Below are positions 20,711 through 29,092 of a stretch of 64,000 bases of DNA, piece by piece; position 1 is the stretch's first letter; every line of letters begins with the position of its first letter. The translations under genes were made by a program, and so were the position numbers. The stretch comes from CAVSWT01 sp963782985. GTDB taxonomy: Bacteria > Bacteroidota > Ignavibacteria > Ignavibacteriales > Ignavibacteriaceae. The DNA lies in assembly GCA_963782985.1 (NCBI GenBank), contig CAWALU010000003.1, positions 434,001 through 498,000 of the forward strand, given 5' to 3'. The notes beneath the pieces were generated by a model that was not told the origin of the DNA, did no database searches, and saw only the letters and a program-made list of their open reading frames with translations.

Positions 20711-20850
20711 GCGTAGAGACGCCTCGGTGAGGCGTCTAATTTATAAAAGTAATTAAACATCTTCATTTCCTAAATATTAGTTTAAACCTTCAGACGCTCC
20801 AGCCTGCCTATGCCGAAGCTGCGCGCAGGCAGGCGGAGCGTCTCTACAGA
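20711..20850. repeat. Palindromic intergenic element with inverted GTAGAGACGC ends
   Basis: The ends GTAGAGACGC (20713-20722) and GCGTCTCTAC (20838-20847) are exact inverted repeats. Inside are two further hairpins: AGACGCCTC/GAGGCGTCT with a three-base loop (20717-20737), and a compound stem AGACGCTCC plus GCCTGCCT pairing with AGGCAGGC plus GGAGCGTCT (20792-20843). GC content is far above the surroundings. It fills a 289-base gap without genes and looks like a small non-coding mobile or dispersed repeat. No target duplication was recognised. Confidence 0.65.
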
Positions 20851-20855
20851 ACAAA

Positions 20856-20880
20856 AACGCCCCGAATAAATCGAGGCGTT
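20856..20880 (-). terminator. Terminator after the peptidyl-prolyl isomerase gene
   Basis: An AACGCC/GGCGTT stem extended by CGA/TCG with one offset, 26 bases after the gene, followed on the minus strand by TTTTTG. It abuts the palindromic element described separately. Confidence 0.6.
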
Positions 20881-20906
20881 TACATCAATTAAAAATAAAT
20901 TAAATT

Positions 20907-21527
20907 TTACTTCGCTCTTTTTTCAATTGATACATCTTCCATAACCACTTCTTTAACAGGTTTATCGCCGGGACCAGTTTTGGTTTTGCCAATTTTCTGA
21001 ACTACGTCCATTCCATTTATAACTTTTCCAAAAATTGTATGGCGCCCGTGTAACCAAGGCGTAGCGGCAAGCGTAATAAAAAATTGACTTCCATTTGTAT
21101 TAGGTCCCGCGTTAGCCATTGCCAAAATTCCCGGTCCGTCAAATTTTAATGAAGAGTCAATTTCATCATTAAAGCTTTTGCCCCAAAAACTTGCCCCGCC
21201 GCTTCCTGTTCCCGTTGGGTCGCCGCCTTGTATCATAAAATTATCAATCACTCTATGAAAAATTACGCCTTTGTAATAACCTTTTTCAGCAAGTCCTACA
21301 AAGTTTTCAACTGTTTTGGGCGCTAGCTTATCGAACAGCTCAATTTCAATTGCGCCAACATTCGTTTTAATTATTGCCACTGTTGTAGTGTCGTTAGTTT
21401 TGGTTGAATCATTCATTAATTTTTTCTCCGTTGTTAGTGAATCATTTTTCGCTTCTTTCGAATTTTCATTTGAAGCGCATCCTAATAAAAATAAAACTGA
21501 AATAAAATATGCAAAAATATATTTCAT
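20907..21527 (-). CDS. Cyclophilin-type peptidyl-prolyl isomerase, lipoprotein
   Basis: A 206-residue protein with a lipoprotein signal (FISVLFLLGC, Cys17), a low-complexity Asn/Lys/Asp/Thr linker to about 50, then a complete cyclophilin domain: GVIFHRVIDNFMIQGGDPTGTG with the catalytic Arg in FHRV, NGSQFFITLAATPWLHGRHT and FGKVINGMDVV. It catalyses cis-trans isomerisation of prolyl bonds; lipid anchoring places it in the periplasm, where it would help fold exported proteins. It lies just downstream of uppP on the same strand (8-base gap). Confidence 0.94.
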   Translation of the reverse strand: MKYIFAYFISVLFLLGCASNENSKEAKNDSLTTEKKLMNDSTKTNDTTTVAIIKTNVGAIEIELFDKLAPKTVENFVGLAEKGYYKGVIFHRVIDNFMIQGGDPTGTGSGGASFWGKSFNDEIDSSLKFDGPGILAMANAGPNTNGSQFFITLAATPWLHGRHTIFGKVINGMDVVQKIGKTKTGPGDKPVKEVVMEDVSIEKRAK

Positions 21528-21535
21528 CTTTTCTC

Positions 21536-22384
21536 CTATGGCTGAATTACTTTAAAAAATAATAACGCTAAAATAAAAATGCCGGCGGCAATTCGGTAAT
21601 ATATAAATACGAAAGTAGAATTTTTTCTTAAATATTTTAAAAGAAAATCAATTGCAATATAACCCGTTATACCGGCAACAATTGTTGCGGCAATGAGATT
21701 TATTATCATGCTTTTATCAATATAAGCTAAGGCTTCAAATAGCTGAAGCAATCCGCTGCCGAGTATTGCGGGGATGCTTAATAGAAACGAAAATCGCGCG
21801 GCGGTTTCGCGTTTCAATCCCATAAATAAACCGCCGGTAATTGTTGTGCCTGAGCGGGACGAGCCGGGAATTAAAGCAAATGCCTGCGCAATGCCTATTA
21901 TTATTGAATCTTTAACTGTTATGTCGTTCATATCTTTTTTGAACTTTGCAGTTTTTTCAGCGATGGCTAAAATGAGCGCCAATATTATTAAGCTGGCTGC
22001 AATAACAAAAAGATTTTTTGTAAGCGATCCTTCAATAATATCTTTAAAAAGTAAACCTAAAATTACAACCGGAATTGAGCCGATAATAATTAACCAGCCG
22101 AGTTTTGAGTTTTGGTTTTGTTGAGAGAATTTTATTCTGTTTGATAAGTTTTCTTTTAAAAAATCTAAAACAATATTCCAGATATCTTTCCAAAAATAAA
22201 TAAGGATTGAAGCTAAAGTGCCAAGTTGAATAACGGCAATAAATGAAGTCCATTGTTCAGGATTTTCAGTGGAAATTAATCCCATTAATTTTCCGGCGAC
22301 AGTTAAATGTCCCGTGCTGCTGATTGGTAAAAATTCGGTTATTCCTTGAATAATACCGAGAATAATAGCTTCAAGAATACTCAA
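21536..22384 (-). CDS. uppP: Undecaprenyl-diphosphatase (BacA family)
   Basis: A 282-residue integral membrane enzyme that dephosphorylates undecaprenyl diphosphate to recycle the lipid carrier for peptidoglycan and O-antigen. Family motifs are clear: QGITEFLPISSTGHL at about 13-27 and PGSSRSGTTITGGLFMGL at about 172-189, both holding catalytic residues (Glu, Ser/His and the PGxSRSG Arg). Length is normal. It follows the beta-barrel gene by nine bases, in a line of envelope genes running lolA, flippase-like, barrel, uppP. Confidence 0.96.
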   Translation of the reverse strand: MSILEAIILGIIQGITEFLPISSTGHLTVAGKLMGLISTENPEQWTSFIAVIQLGTLASILIYFWKDIWNIVLDFLKENLSNRIKFSQQNQNSKLGWLIIIGSIPVVILGLLFKDIIEGSLTKNLFVIAASLIILALILAIAEKTAKFKKDMNDITVKDSIIIGIAQAFALIPGSSRSGTTITGGLFMGLKRETAARFSFLLSIPAILGSGLLQLFEALAYIDKSMIINLIAATIVAGITGYIAIDFLLKYLRKNSTFVFIYYRIAAGIFILALLFFKVIQP

Positions 22385-22393
22385 AAAAAACTC

Positions 22394-23038
22394 CTAAAAT
22401 CTGTAAGTAACGCCTAATCTAACGCCCACGGAAAGTGTATTTAAATTTACGTTATTATTAATATTTGAAATATAATCATTCCCATTTTTTGGTTTGCCGT
22501 TCAAATCGTATCTAATATCGCCGCCGATATTTGCGTAAAGATTGCCGCCAAGCGCGGTATTGCCATCGGCTCTTAATAAAAATCCAAAGCCAACTGCGGA
22601 ATAGGATTTTGATATTGTAGAAAGCTGCCTGGTTTCATCAACGCTGGAAATTCTAATTCCCGCTCCTCCGCCAAATTTAAAATTATAACCTTCTCCCTGA
22701 AGGACATAATAGGCGGTAACGCTGGGCATAATAATGTTATAATCAAATTCATATTTACCGGTTATGGCGGGGTAGGTATATGAATTTAAAAGATATGCAA
22801 CTTCTAAGCCCATCTGAAAAGTATTATTAAAATAATAATCGCCTTCGAGAGAAAAATTTACAGCGGAATTAAAATTGCCCAGTTGATCTTGCGATGACGA
22901 GGCGAAGTTTTGATTTATGTAATCAGTTAATGAGGGATTGCTTAAAAAGCTTATTCCCATTCCGCCTCTAACTTCAACTTGAGCAAAAGAGCTAAAAGAA
23001 AAAACAACACTCAAAAAAAATAATAACTTAAAATTCAT
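22394..23038 (-). CDS. Outer membrane beta-barrel protein
   Basis: A 214-residue exported protein: signal peptide (KLLFFLSVVFSFSSFAQ), then alternating hydrophobic and aromatic strands with glycine-rich turns (GGMGISFL, NFSLEGDYYF, FKFGGGAGIRIS) and a final strand SVGVRLGVTYRF ending in Phe, the usual barrel-insertion signal. Eight to ten strands are plausible. No specific function can be assigned. Its start overlaps the stop of the flippase-like gene by four bases, so the two are translationally coupled. Confidence 0.75.
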   Translation of the reverse strand: MNFKLLFFLSVVFSFSSFAQVEVRGGMGISFLSNPSLTDYINQNFASSSQDQLGNFNSAVNFSLEGDYYFNNTFQMGLEVAYLLNSYTYPAITGKYEFDYNIIMPSVTAYYVLQGEGYNFKFGGGAGIRISSVDETRQLSTISKSYSAVGFGFLLRADGNTALGGNLYANIGGDIRYDLNGKPKNGNDYISNINNNVNLNTLSVGVRLGVTYRF

Positions 23039-24093
23039 AAATCGTTTACTTGAGTTTCGATAACTTTAAATAAATTATCATGGCGCTTATTAAGCATAAA
23101 GAAAAAAATCAAACCAAAAACTATAAATAAAAAATATGAAAGTATGTGCGTTAAAAAAGCATAGGAGAGACTTATAACTTCGCCAAAGCCAAAAAGCATT
23201 AGCGTAGATTTTGCAAGAGTATGATAGGAGCCTGTACCGCCGGGGGTAGGAATGACCATGCCTATGCCGCTTATGCTCATTAAAACCCAGCTCATTGCAA
23301 ATGTAATTTGCGGCGAAGCAAGGTTCTGCATTCCCACTGTATAAAAACCTAAGTAAGCGCTTAACGCATAAAGCACAACAATAACTATGCTTAAGAATAA
23401 AGTTATCAAATAGTTTTTGGAGCCCTTCAAACTTGTGAATCCTTCGATAAGCATTTCAAAAGTATGCGCTGTTTCGTGGGCAATTTTTTCAGAGAATTTA
23501 GACATGAATCTTATAATTATACCGTAAAATTTTTCTTTTAACTTTACTATTAAAAGAAGAAATAAAATCAACCCGCAAATTAAAAAAATTGAAATGTATA
23601 ATGTAGATTCAAGCCAGGGAAAGCTGATATAAAGATCGGCGCTTGCTATGTATATTGAAATTACTACGGAGATTCCGAGAAAGACTAAATCAATTACTCG
23701 TTCAAGTATTACAGTGCCGAACATTGAGGAGCGTGATAGCCCTTCCCACTTTCCGACTAAAACTGCTCTTGTAACTTCACCAAGACGCGGCACCGCGCAA
23801 TTGACTCCATAGCCAACCATTAAGGCGCCGAAAAGTTTTTTTATTGAGGCGTCGGGCTTAACGGATTTTAAAATAACTTTCCAGCGTAAGGCGCGCACAA
23901 AATGCGAAGCCAGCATTACAAAGAGCAAAATTATTATCCATGGAATTGAAGCGTGAGAAATCTTTTCTAAAACATCATTAAAATTTACATCGTGAAATGC
24001 AATGTAAAGAAACACCAGGGTTAAAATAAAAGAGAGCGTTATGTTTAACGCTCTTTTAAAATGTGGGTTGGTTTTATCTTCAGCGGAGGTCAA
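23035..24093 (-). CDS. Flippase-like (UPF0104 / LPG synthase TM-type) membrane protein
   Basis: A 352-residue protein with about eight membrane helices, matching the UPF0104/AglD family: FHDVNFNDVLEKI, then ALRWKVIL, GYGVNCAVPRLGEVTRA and the C-terminal IPTPGGTGSYH. These are the conserved motifs of the integral membrane part of lysylphosphatidylglycerol synthases, here without the synthase domain. Relatives are proposed to flip lipids; the substrate is unknown. The TTG start overlaps the lolA stop, showing coupling. Confidence 0.88.
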   Translation of the reverse strand: MTSAEDKTNPHFKRALNITLSFILTLVFLYIAFHDVNFNDVLEKISHASIPWIIILLFVMLASHFVRALRWKVILKSVKPDASIKKLFGALMVGYGVNCAVPRLGEVTRAVLVGKWEGLSRSSMFGTVILERVIDLVFLGISVVISIYIASADLYISFPWLESTLYISIFLICGLILFLLLIVKLKEKFYGIIIRFMSKFSEKIAHETAHTFEMLIEGFTSLKGSKNYLITLFLSIVIVVLYALSAYLGFYTVGMQNLASPQITFAMSWVLMSISGIGMVIPTPGGTGSYHTLAKSTLMLFGFGEVISLSYAFLTHILSYFLFIVFGLIFFFMLNKRHDNLFKVIETQVNDL

Positions 24094-24670
24094 TAACTTT
24101 GCTTCCTTCAGGCGGATTATATTTAAATTTATTTTCCGAAACCTTTTGATTCAAGTTATAATTGGAAAGACTAACTTCGATATTCCCTTTGCTGGGATCT
24201 TCAAGTAATACTTTTTGAACTAAGTTTTGATCGTTCACCCATATTTCCGCTTTGGTAAAATTTAAACCGGAATCTTTTTTGGGAGTTAATATTACTGCGC
24301 CTTCTTTTTCTTCGATGGTACATTTTTGCGGATAGTCATTTAAGATTGTTTTTATTGAAAATGATGAAGGATCATCTGCGTCATAATTATTGACGATAAC
24401 CTTGTTTTCTTTTTTGTTATAATTCCAAAATGTTTCGCCGTCGCAAACAATTATATTATTCTTTAACTCAACTCTAAACTTATCTCCTTTGCCGTAAAAG
24501 ACCTTTCCGGTTACAGAAGATTTGCCATTTGCGCTTTGAACGAAGTCTGCCGACATTGCTGAAACGGAATTGAATTTTTCCTGAACATCATTTAAAATTT
24601 TGCTTTCTTGACTAAAGCCGTAAAAGCTTGAAAATAAAAATATGACTAACGAATAAAATATAGTTTTCAT
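24080..24670 (-). CDS. lolA: Outer membrane lipoprotein carrier protein LolA
   Basis: A 196-residue periplasmic protein: signal peptide (MKTIFYSLVIFLFSSFYGFS), then the LolA fold with SAMSADFVQ, GKVFYGKGDKFRVEL and CDGETFWNYNKKENKVIV. LolA shuttles lipoproteins from the inner to the outer membrane; this window encodes several predicted clients. It heads a coupled run with the flippase-like, barrel and uppP genes. Some family members (DUF-type LolA-like) have other lipid-transfer roles, so the exact partner is inferred. Confidence 0.88.
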   Translation of the reverse strand: MKTIFYSLVIFLFSSFYGFSQESKILNDVQEKFNSVSAMSADFVQSANGKSSVTGKVFYGKGDKFRVELKNNIIVCDGETFWNYNKKENKVIVNNYDADDPSSFSIKTILNDYPQKCTIEEKEGAVILTPKKDSGLNFTKAEIWVNDQNLVQKVLLEDPSKGNIEVSLSNYNLNQKVSENKFKYNPPEGSKVIDLR

Positions 24671-24777
24671 TTTGATACCTTTTTATATTGGGAAATAACA
24701 TCACACGCTTAAACTTTATCGAGAGTATTTAAGTTTCAAGCCGTAAAATTATTTAAGGTTTAAATTACAAAAATTAT

Positions 24778-26154
24778 TTAAACAGTTCGCGAATATTTTG
24801 CGGTGTCTTCTTTTCGTTCAATGTAGCCGTCAAAGTTCATTGCTATGTTGCGGATTAATAATCTGCCCATATTGGTAACTTCAATTTTATTATCGGTTAT
24901 ATATACTAAATCATCCTGCTGCATTTCTTTTAGATTATTTAAGCCGGAAGAAAAATATTCTTTAAAGTTGATATTATATTTTTTTTCAATTGCAGAAAAA
25001 TTGAGCTCAAAATCGCACATCAATTTCATAATTACATCTCTGCGTAAAAGATCATCCGCCGTAAGCATGTAGCCTTTAGCGGTGGGAATAGTTTCGTTAT
25101 CCAGCGCTGTATAATATTCTTTTTCAGTTTTATAATTTTGCGCGTACACTCTTTCAAGCTGACTTATGCCTGTAATCCCCATTGCATATAGATCGGCGTC
25201 GGCGTGCGTGCTGTACCCTTGAAAATTCCGGTAGAGTTTTTTCTCTTGCAACGCGATTGCAAGTTCGTCGTTTGGTTTGGCAAAATGATCCATCCCGATA
25301 AAAACGTAACCGGCATCCGTTAATTTCTCTATGGTCATCTTTAAAATATTTAATTTTATTTCCGCCGCGGGAATATCTTCTTGATGAATTAATGCCATGT
25401 GTTTTTTCATCCACGGCACGTGAGCGTAGTTGAACACAGCAATTCTATCGGGAGAAATATCAATAATTTTTTCAACCGTGTCTTCAAATGATTCGACTGT
25501 TTGAAAGGGAAGACCATAAATTAAATCAAGATTAATGCTGTGAAATTTTAATTCTCTAACCCAGTTTACAGTCTGCCTCGTTATATCTTCCGGTTGAATT
25601 CTGTTTACTGCTTTCTGAACTTTTTCATTAAAATCCTGCACGCCCATGCTGATGCGGTTAAAGCCATTATCACGTAAAGCTGCAAGATGTTCTTTTGTTA
25701 ATCCGCGCGGATCAATTTCACAGCTGTTCTCCGCATTTTCTTTAAATGAAAACGACTGTTGAATATAAGATGCAAGATCCGCAATTTCATTTGGATTAAG
25801 GTGCGTGGGAGTTCCGCCGCCCCAATGAAGCTGCGATACTTTGCGGTCGGTTAATAGGTAGCTTCTGATTAAATCCATTTCTTTTTTGATGTATTTGATA
25901 TATTCATTTACTCTATCTCTGTTGCGGGTAATAATCATATTGCATCCGCAAAAATAGCAAAGGGTATCGCAATAGGGAAGGTGATAATATAGTGAAAGGT
26001 CGGAAAGATTTTCACCATAATTTGTTTTTACTATTTCATTTAAATAATCTTCAGCTTTAAATTTATCGGTAAACTGCGGAGCCGTGGGGTAGCTGGTGTA
26101 ACGGGGACCGGGTTTATCGTACTTCTTAAATTTTTTTAAGTCTATTTCAAACAT
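24778..26154 (-). CDS. hemN: Oxygen-independent coproporphyrinogen III oxidase (radical SAM)
   Basis: A 458-residue radical SAM enzyme converting coproporphyrinogen III to protoporphyrinogen IX without oxygen. The iron-sulfur motif CDTLCYFCGC lies near residue 60, and other HemN blocks are GPRYTSYPTAPQF, LHWGGGTPTHL and GMDHFAKP. The C-terminal HemN domain is complete. The start at 26154 follows AAGGAG by six bases; a longer frame to 26202 has no ribosome site and runs into repeat DNA. Last gene of the hem cluster, separated from hemE by the GxxExxY gene. Confidence 0.96.
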   Translation of the reverse strand: MFEIDLKKFKKYDKPGPRYTSYPTAPQFTDKFKAEDYLNEIVKTNYGENLSDLSLYYHLPYCDTLCYFCGCNMIITRNRDRVNEYIKYIKKEMDLIRSYLLTDRKVSQLHWGGGTPTHLNPNEIADLASYIQQSFSFKENAENSCEIDPRGLTKEHLAALRDNGFNRISMGVQDFNEKVQKAVNRIQPEDITRQTVNWVRELKFHSINLDLIYGLPFQTVESFEDTVEKIIDISPDRIAVFNYAHVPWMKKHMALIHQEDIPAAEIKLNILKMTIEKLTDAGYVFIGMDHFAKPNDELAIALQEKKLYRNFQGYSTHADADLYAMGITGISQLERVYAQNYKTEKEYYTALDNETIPTAKGYMLTADDLLRRDVIMKLMCDFELNFSAIEKKYNINFKEYFSSGLNNLKEMQQDDLVYITDNKIEVTNMGRLLIRNIAMNFDGYIERKEDTAKYSRTV

Positions 26155-26170
26155 AACCTTCTCCTTTTTA

Positions 26171-26599
26171 ACACAGAGGCACGAAGCCACAGAGTAATTC
26201 AAAAATATCCATTTATGATTCTTTTATATCCATCTACTAATTTGGGAACATTAAAATTAATTAAAAGTCCGAGTTTTTTATCTGATAATTTTAAGTATGT
26301 TAATACTTGAGCAATAAAAACAGGGTGCATTGTTTCACACGATTTTATTTCGACAACAATTTCATTTTCTACTAAAACATCAATTCTGTATTCGGCATCT
26401 AATTTTTCGCCTTTGTAATTTATCGGCAAAGCAACTTGTCTTAAAAATTTGATTCCTCTTAAACTTAATTTTGCATAAACAAACTTCGTAAACGCTTTCC
26501 AACAGGCCTGCGCCTAAATTTCTGTGAACTTCAATCGAACTATCTAAAATAATCCCGCTTAATTTATTAATCTGCTCTTTGTTCAAATTCTCTGTGGTG
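26171..26599. mobile_element. Possible mobile module: GxxExxY gene between inverted CCACAGAG repeats
   Basis: CCACAGAG at 26187-26194 and its exact inverse CTCTGTGG at 26590-26597 bracket the GxxExxY gene; similarity continues inward as AATT with a one-base offset, and a second ACACAGAGG copy sits at 26171-26179. The right repeat lies inside the last codons of hemE, coding IHHRE of an unusual C-terminal tail. This arrangement suggests insertion into the hemE-hemN junction. No transposase or target duplication was found, so the call is tentative. Confidence 0.4.
26199..26586 (-). CDS. GxxExxY family protein (PD-(D/E)XK nuclease-like), frameshifted
   Basis: About 128 residues after repair. The naming motif GAGLLESVYE lies near residue 26, and the nuclease-like core follows as AEYRIDVLVENEIVVEIKS, with the D...ExK residues of PD-(D/E)XK folds, then a C-terminal LGLLINFNVP strand. 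The first frame runs off near 26469-26472; changing frame there gives LSLRGIKFLRQVALPINYKG, joining the second part. Either one surplus base or two lost bases fit. The family is widespread and uncharacterised. The TTG start overlaps the hemE end by 20 bases, and the gene interrupts an otherwise pure heme operon. Confidence 0.8.
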
Positions 26600-27640
26600 A
26601 ATGAAATTTTGGCTTTCTTCTTTCACAAATTGCACTAAGGCTTTTGCGTTTTCGGGATCAACATCGGGCAAAATTCCATGACCAAGATTAAAAATATGCC
26701 CGCTCCCTTTGCCATAAGAATTTAGTACTCTCTTCACTTCTTCTCTTATTTTTTCTTTGCTTCCGTATAAAACGGTCGGATCAAGATTTCCTTGCAGAGC
26801 AACTTTTCCGCCCACTTCATTTCTAACTTTGCCAATATCCATTGTCCAATCAAGACCGATAACATCTGCGCCGGCATTTACAATATCATCTAACTTATAA
26901 TGAACGCCCTTAGCAAAAACAATTATTGGTTCGTTGTTACGTTTTACTTTGGAAATTATTTGTTCAATATAATTTAGAGAAAACTCTTTAAAATCATTTT
27001 GCGAAAGAATCCCGCCCCAGGTATCAAATATTTGAACGGCATTTGCGCCGGCTTCAATTTTTGCTGAAAGATAATCAGCTACAGCATTTGAAATCTTTTC
27101 CAAAAGTTTATGAGCAAGTTTGGGATTATTATAAATAAGTTTTTTAATTTCAGAAAAATTTTTAGAGCCTTTCCCTTCAACCATATAAGTTAAAAGCGTC
27201 CATGGCGAACCGGCAAAACCAATTAGCGGAACGCGTCCATTCAATTCTTTTTTAGCTAAAGAAACTGCATCAAGCACATACTTTAAATCTTTATGCGCGT
27301 CAATATCTTTAAGCATTTTAAAATCATTTTCATTTCTTATGGGATGCGGAAAAACCGGACCTTTGCTTTCAACCATATCAAGATGCATTCCCATAGCTTC
27401 GGGAATAACAAGAATGTCCGAAAAAATTATTGCGGCGTCCACTCCAATCAAATCAACCGGCTGAATTGTAACTTCAGCGGCAAGTTCCGGCGTTTTGCAC
27501 ATCGTTAAAAAATCTGACTTCTCACGCACCGCTCTGTACTGCGGAAGATATCTTCCCGCTTGACGCATAATCCAAATCGGCGTGCGTTCAACTTCTTCTT
27601 TTCTGCAAGCTCTTAAAAATAGATCGTTCTTTAAATTCAT
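26567..27640 (-). CDS. hemE: Uroporphyrinogen decarboxylase
   Basis: A 357-residue cytosolic enzyme that removes four carboxylates from uroporphyrinogen III to give coproporphyrinogen III. Signatures: PIWIMRQAGRYLPQYRAVR near residue 20 and GFAGSPWTLLTYMVEGKGS near 140, plus ALQGNLDPTVLYG and NLGHGILPDVDPEN. The start at 27640 is chosen because GGAG lies five bases upstream; the longer frame to 27664 lacks this. The last ten residues (HHREFEQRAD) go beyond the family's usual end and coincide with a CCACAGAG repeat. Confidence 0.97.
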   Translation of the reverse strand: MNLKNDLFLRACRKEEVERTPIWIMRQAGRYLPQYRAVREKSDFLTMCKTPELAAEVTIQPVDLIGVDAAIIFSDILVIPEAMGMHLDMVESKGPVFPHPIRNENDFKMLKDIDAHKDLKYVLDAVSLAKKELNGRVPLIGFAGSPWTLLTYMVEGKGSKNFSEIKKLIYNNPKLAHKLLEKISNAVADYLSAKIEAGANAVQIFDTWGGILSQNDFKEFSLNYIEQIISKVKRNNEPIIVFAKGVHYKLDDIVNAGADVIGLDWTMDIGKVRNEVGGKVALQGNLDPTVLYGSKEKIREEVKRVLNSYGKGSGHIFNLGHGILPDVDPENAKALVQFVKEESQNFIHHREFEQRAD

Positions 27641-27676
27641 TTTGTCTCCGAAAGCCTTTACCAACTTGGGCGGGGG

Positions 27677-29092
27677 CTATTTATAAAATTCAACAACTGC
27701 GTTTGCCAAACCTTCAATGGTATATTCTTCGGGCATGACAGTAACTTTTAAATTATTTTTTTCTAACTCTGTTTTTGTAGTGGGACCGATTGCCGCAACA
27801 TCAATCCCTTTAAAATATTCAACCGGATTTTTAATTTTTAAAATTTCTAAAAAGTTTTTAAAAGTTGAAGGGCTCGTAAAAATAAATAAATCGGGATTTG
27901 ATTCTTTTAATTTTTCCACATAAGATTTTATTTTTTCTTCAGATGGAATTGAAACATTATAAACAGGCGCAGCTTTAATAATTGCGCCAAGTTTTTCAAG
28001 TTCGTCCGGAAGTTCTTCTCTACCGATTGCGCTGCGAGGTATAAAAATTACTTTGCCGTCAAGATCATAATTTGAAAGTTCAATTATAACTCCTTCAGCG
28101 CTGAATTTTTTGGGAATGATGTGAATCGGAACTCCCAATTTTTCACAAACATTTGCGGTCTTACTTCCCACGGCAACAATTTTAATTTTTTTAAAATTCA
28201 ACTCAACATTTAATTCTGCGGATCTTTTAACAAACATTTTTACTGCATGCGCGGAAGTGAAAATTATAAAATCAATATTATCTTTTTTAGAAATAATTTT
28301 GTCGAACTGCTGCCAGCTATCCGGCGGCACAATATCCAGAGTGGGAATAATTATTACTCTTGCCCCAAGCTGACTAAAAATTTCGCTGGATTCTTTTGAC
28401 TGTTCAATGCTTCGGGTAATTACAATAGTTTTATCTTTTAAAGGAAACATTTTATTATCTGACTCTAAAAATATTCCGTGCAAAATAAAATCATAAATAT
28501 TTTCGCGTTCTTTAATAATTTTATCTTCATTATAATTTTCATTAATTCCGCGCGAAACGCCGCCGTAAATACATCCTAAAATTAAATCCACGGCAAAACT
28601 TTCATCAATTTCTTTAAATAGTTTTTCCGATTTTCCTGTGCGGATAATTCCAACCAAAATATTTTTTAACTGGTTATCTAAATTTAAAACTTCTGCGCAA
28701 AGCTCATGCTCGCCTTTTAAAGATTCCTTTTGATAGATTAAAAAAAAGTCTCGGTACTTCATCATAAACATATAAAGATGAATAACGAATGAATGAAGCG
28801 CGTCAATGCTGTTAGACTCAGTTTTGATTTTTTCTTTGACGGAAGTAATTAATTTTTCAAGCCTCTGTCCAATAATTGAAAAATATATTTCTTCTTTTGA
28901 AGTAAAATAATTATAGACGGTCCCTTTGGCTATTTTAGCAAGCCGCGCAACGTCGTCAACCATTACTTCGTGATAATTCTTTTGCGAAAATAAAATTGCG
29001 GCGGAGTCTAAAATTTTCTTCCGCTTTAAATTTTTTATTTCTTCTTTCGATTTCGTTTCAACCATTGTACTCATATCTATCTTACATGCCAC
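27677..29092 (-). CDS. hemD: TetR-type regulator fused to uroporphyrinogen-III synthase
   Basis: A continuous 471-residue frame with two unrelated parts. Residues about 20-205 form a TetR/AcrR regulator: helix-turn-helix with FSQKNYHEVMVDDVARLA and GTVYNYFTSKEEIYF, then a helical ligand domain. Residues 215-471 form HemD: KDKTIVITRSIEQSKE, FIIFTSAHAVKMF, AVGSKTANVCEKLG, FIFTSPSTFKNF, AIGPTTKTELEK. HemD cyclises hydroxymethylbilane to uroporphyrinogen III. The junction has an internal ATG (28448-28450) preceded, in another frame, by TAATAA one base away, so a lost base in the A run 28467-28471 could have merged two adjacent genes. The position between hemC and hemE supports HemD identity. Confidence 0.85.
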   Translation of the reverse strand: MACKIDMSTMVETKSKEEIKNLKRKKILDSAAILFSQKNYHEVMVDDVARLAKIAKGTVYNYFTSKEEIYFSIIGQRLEKLITSVKEKIKTESNSIDALHSFVIHLYMFMMKYRDFFLIYQKESLKGEHELCAEVLNLDNQLKNILVGIIRTGKSEKLFKEIDESFAVDLILGCIYGGVSRGINENYNEDKIIKERENIYDFILHGIFLESDNKMFPLKDKTIVITRSIEQSKESSEIFSQLGARVIIIPTLDIVPPDSWQQFDKIISKKDNIDFIIFTSAHAVKMFVKRSAELNVELNFKKIKIVAVGSKTANVCEKLGVPIHIIPKKFSAEGVIIELSNYDLDGKVIFIPRSAIGREELPDELEKLGAIIKAAPVYNVSIPSEEKIKSYVEKLKESNPDLFIFTSPSTFKNFLEILKIKNPVEYFKGIDVAAIGPTTKTELEKNNLKVTVMPEEYTIEGLANAVVEFYK

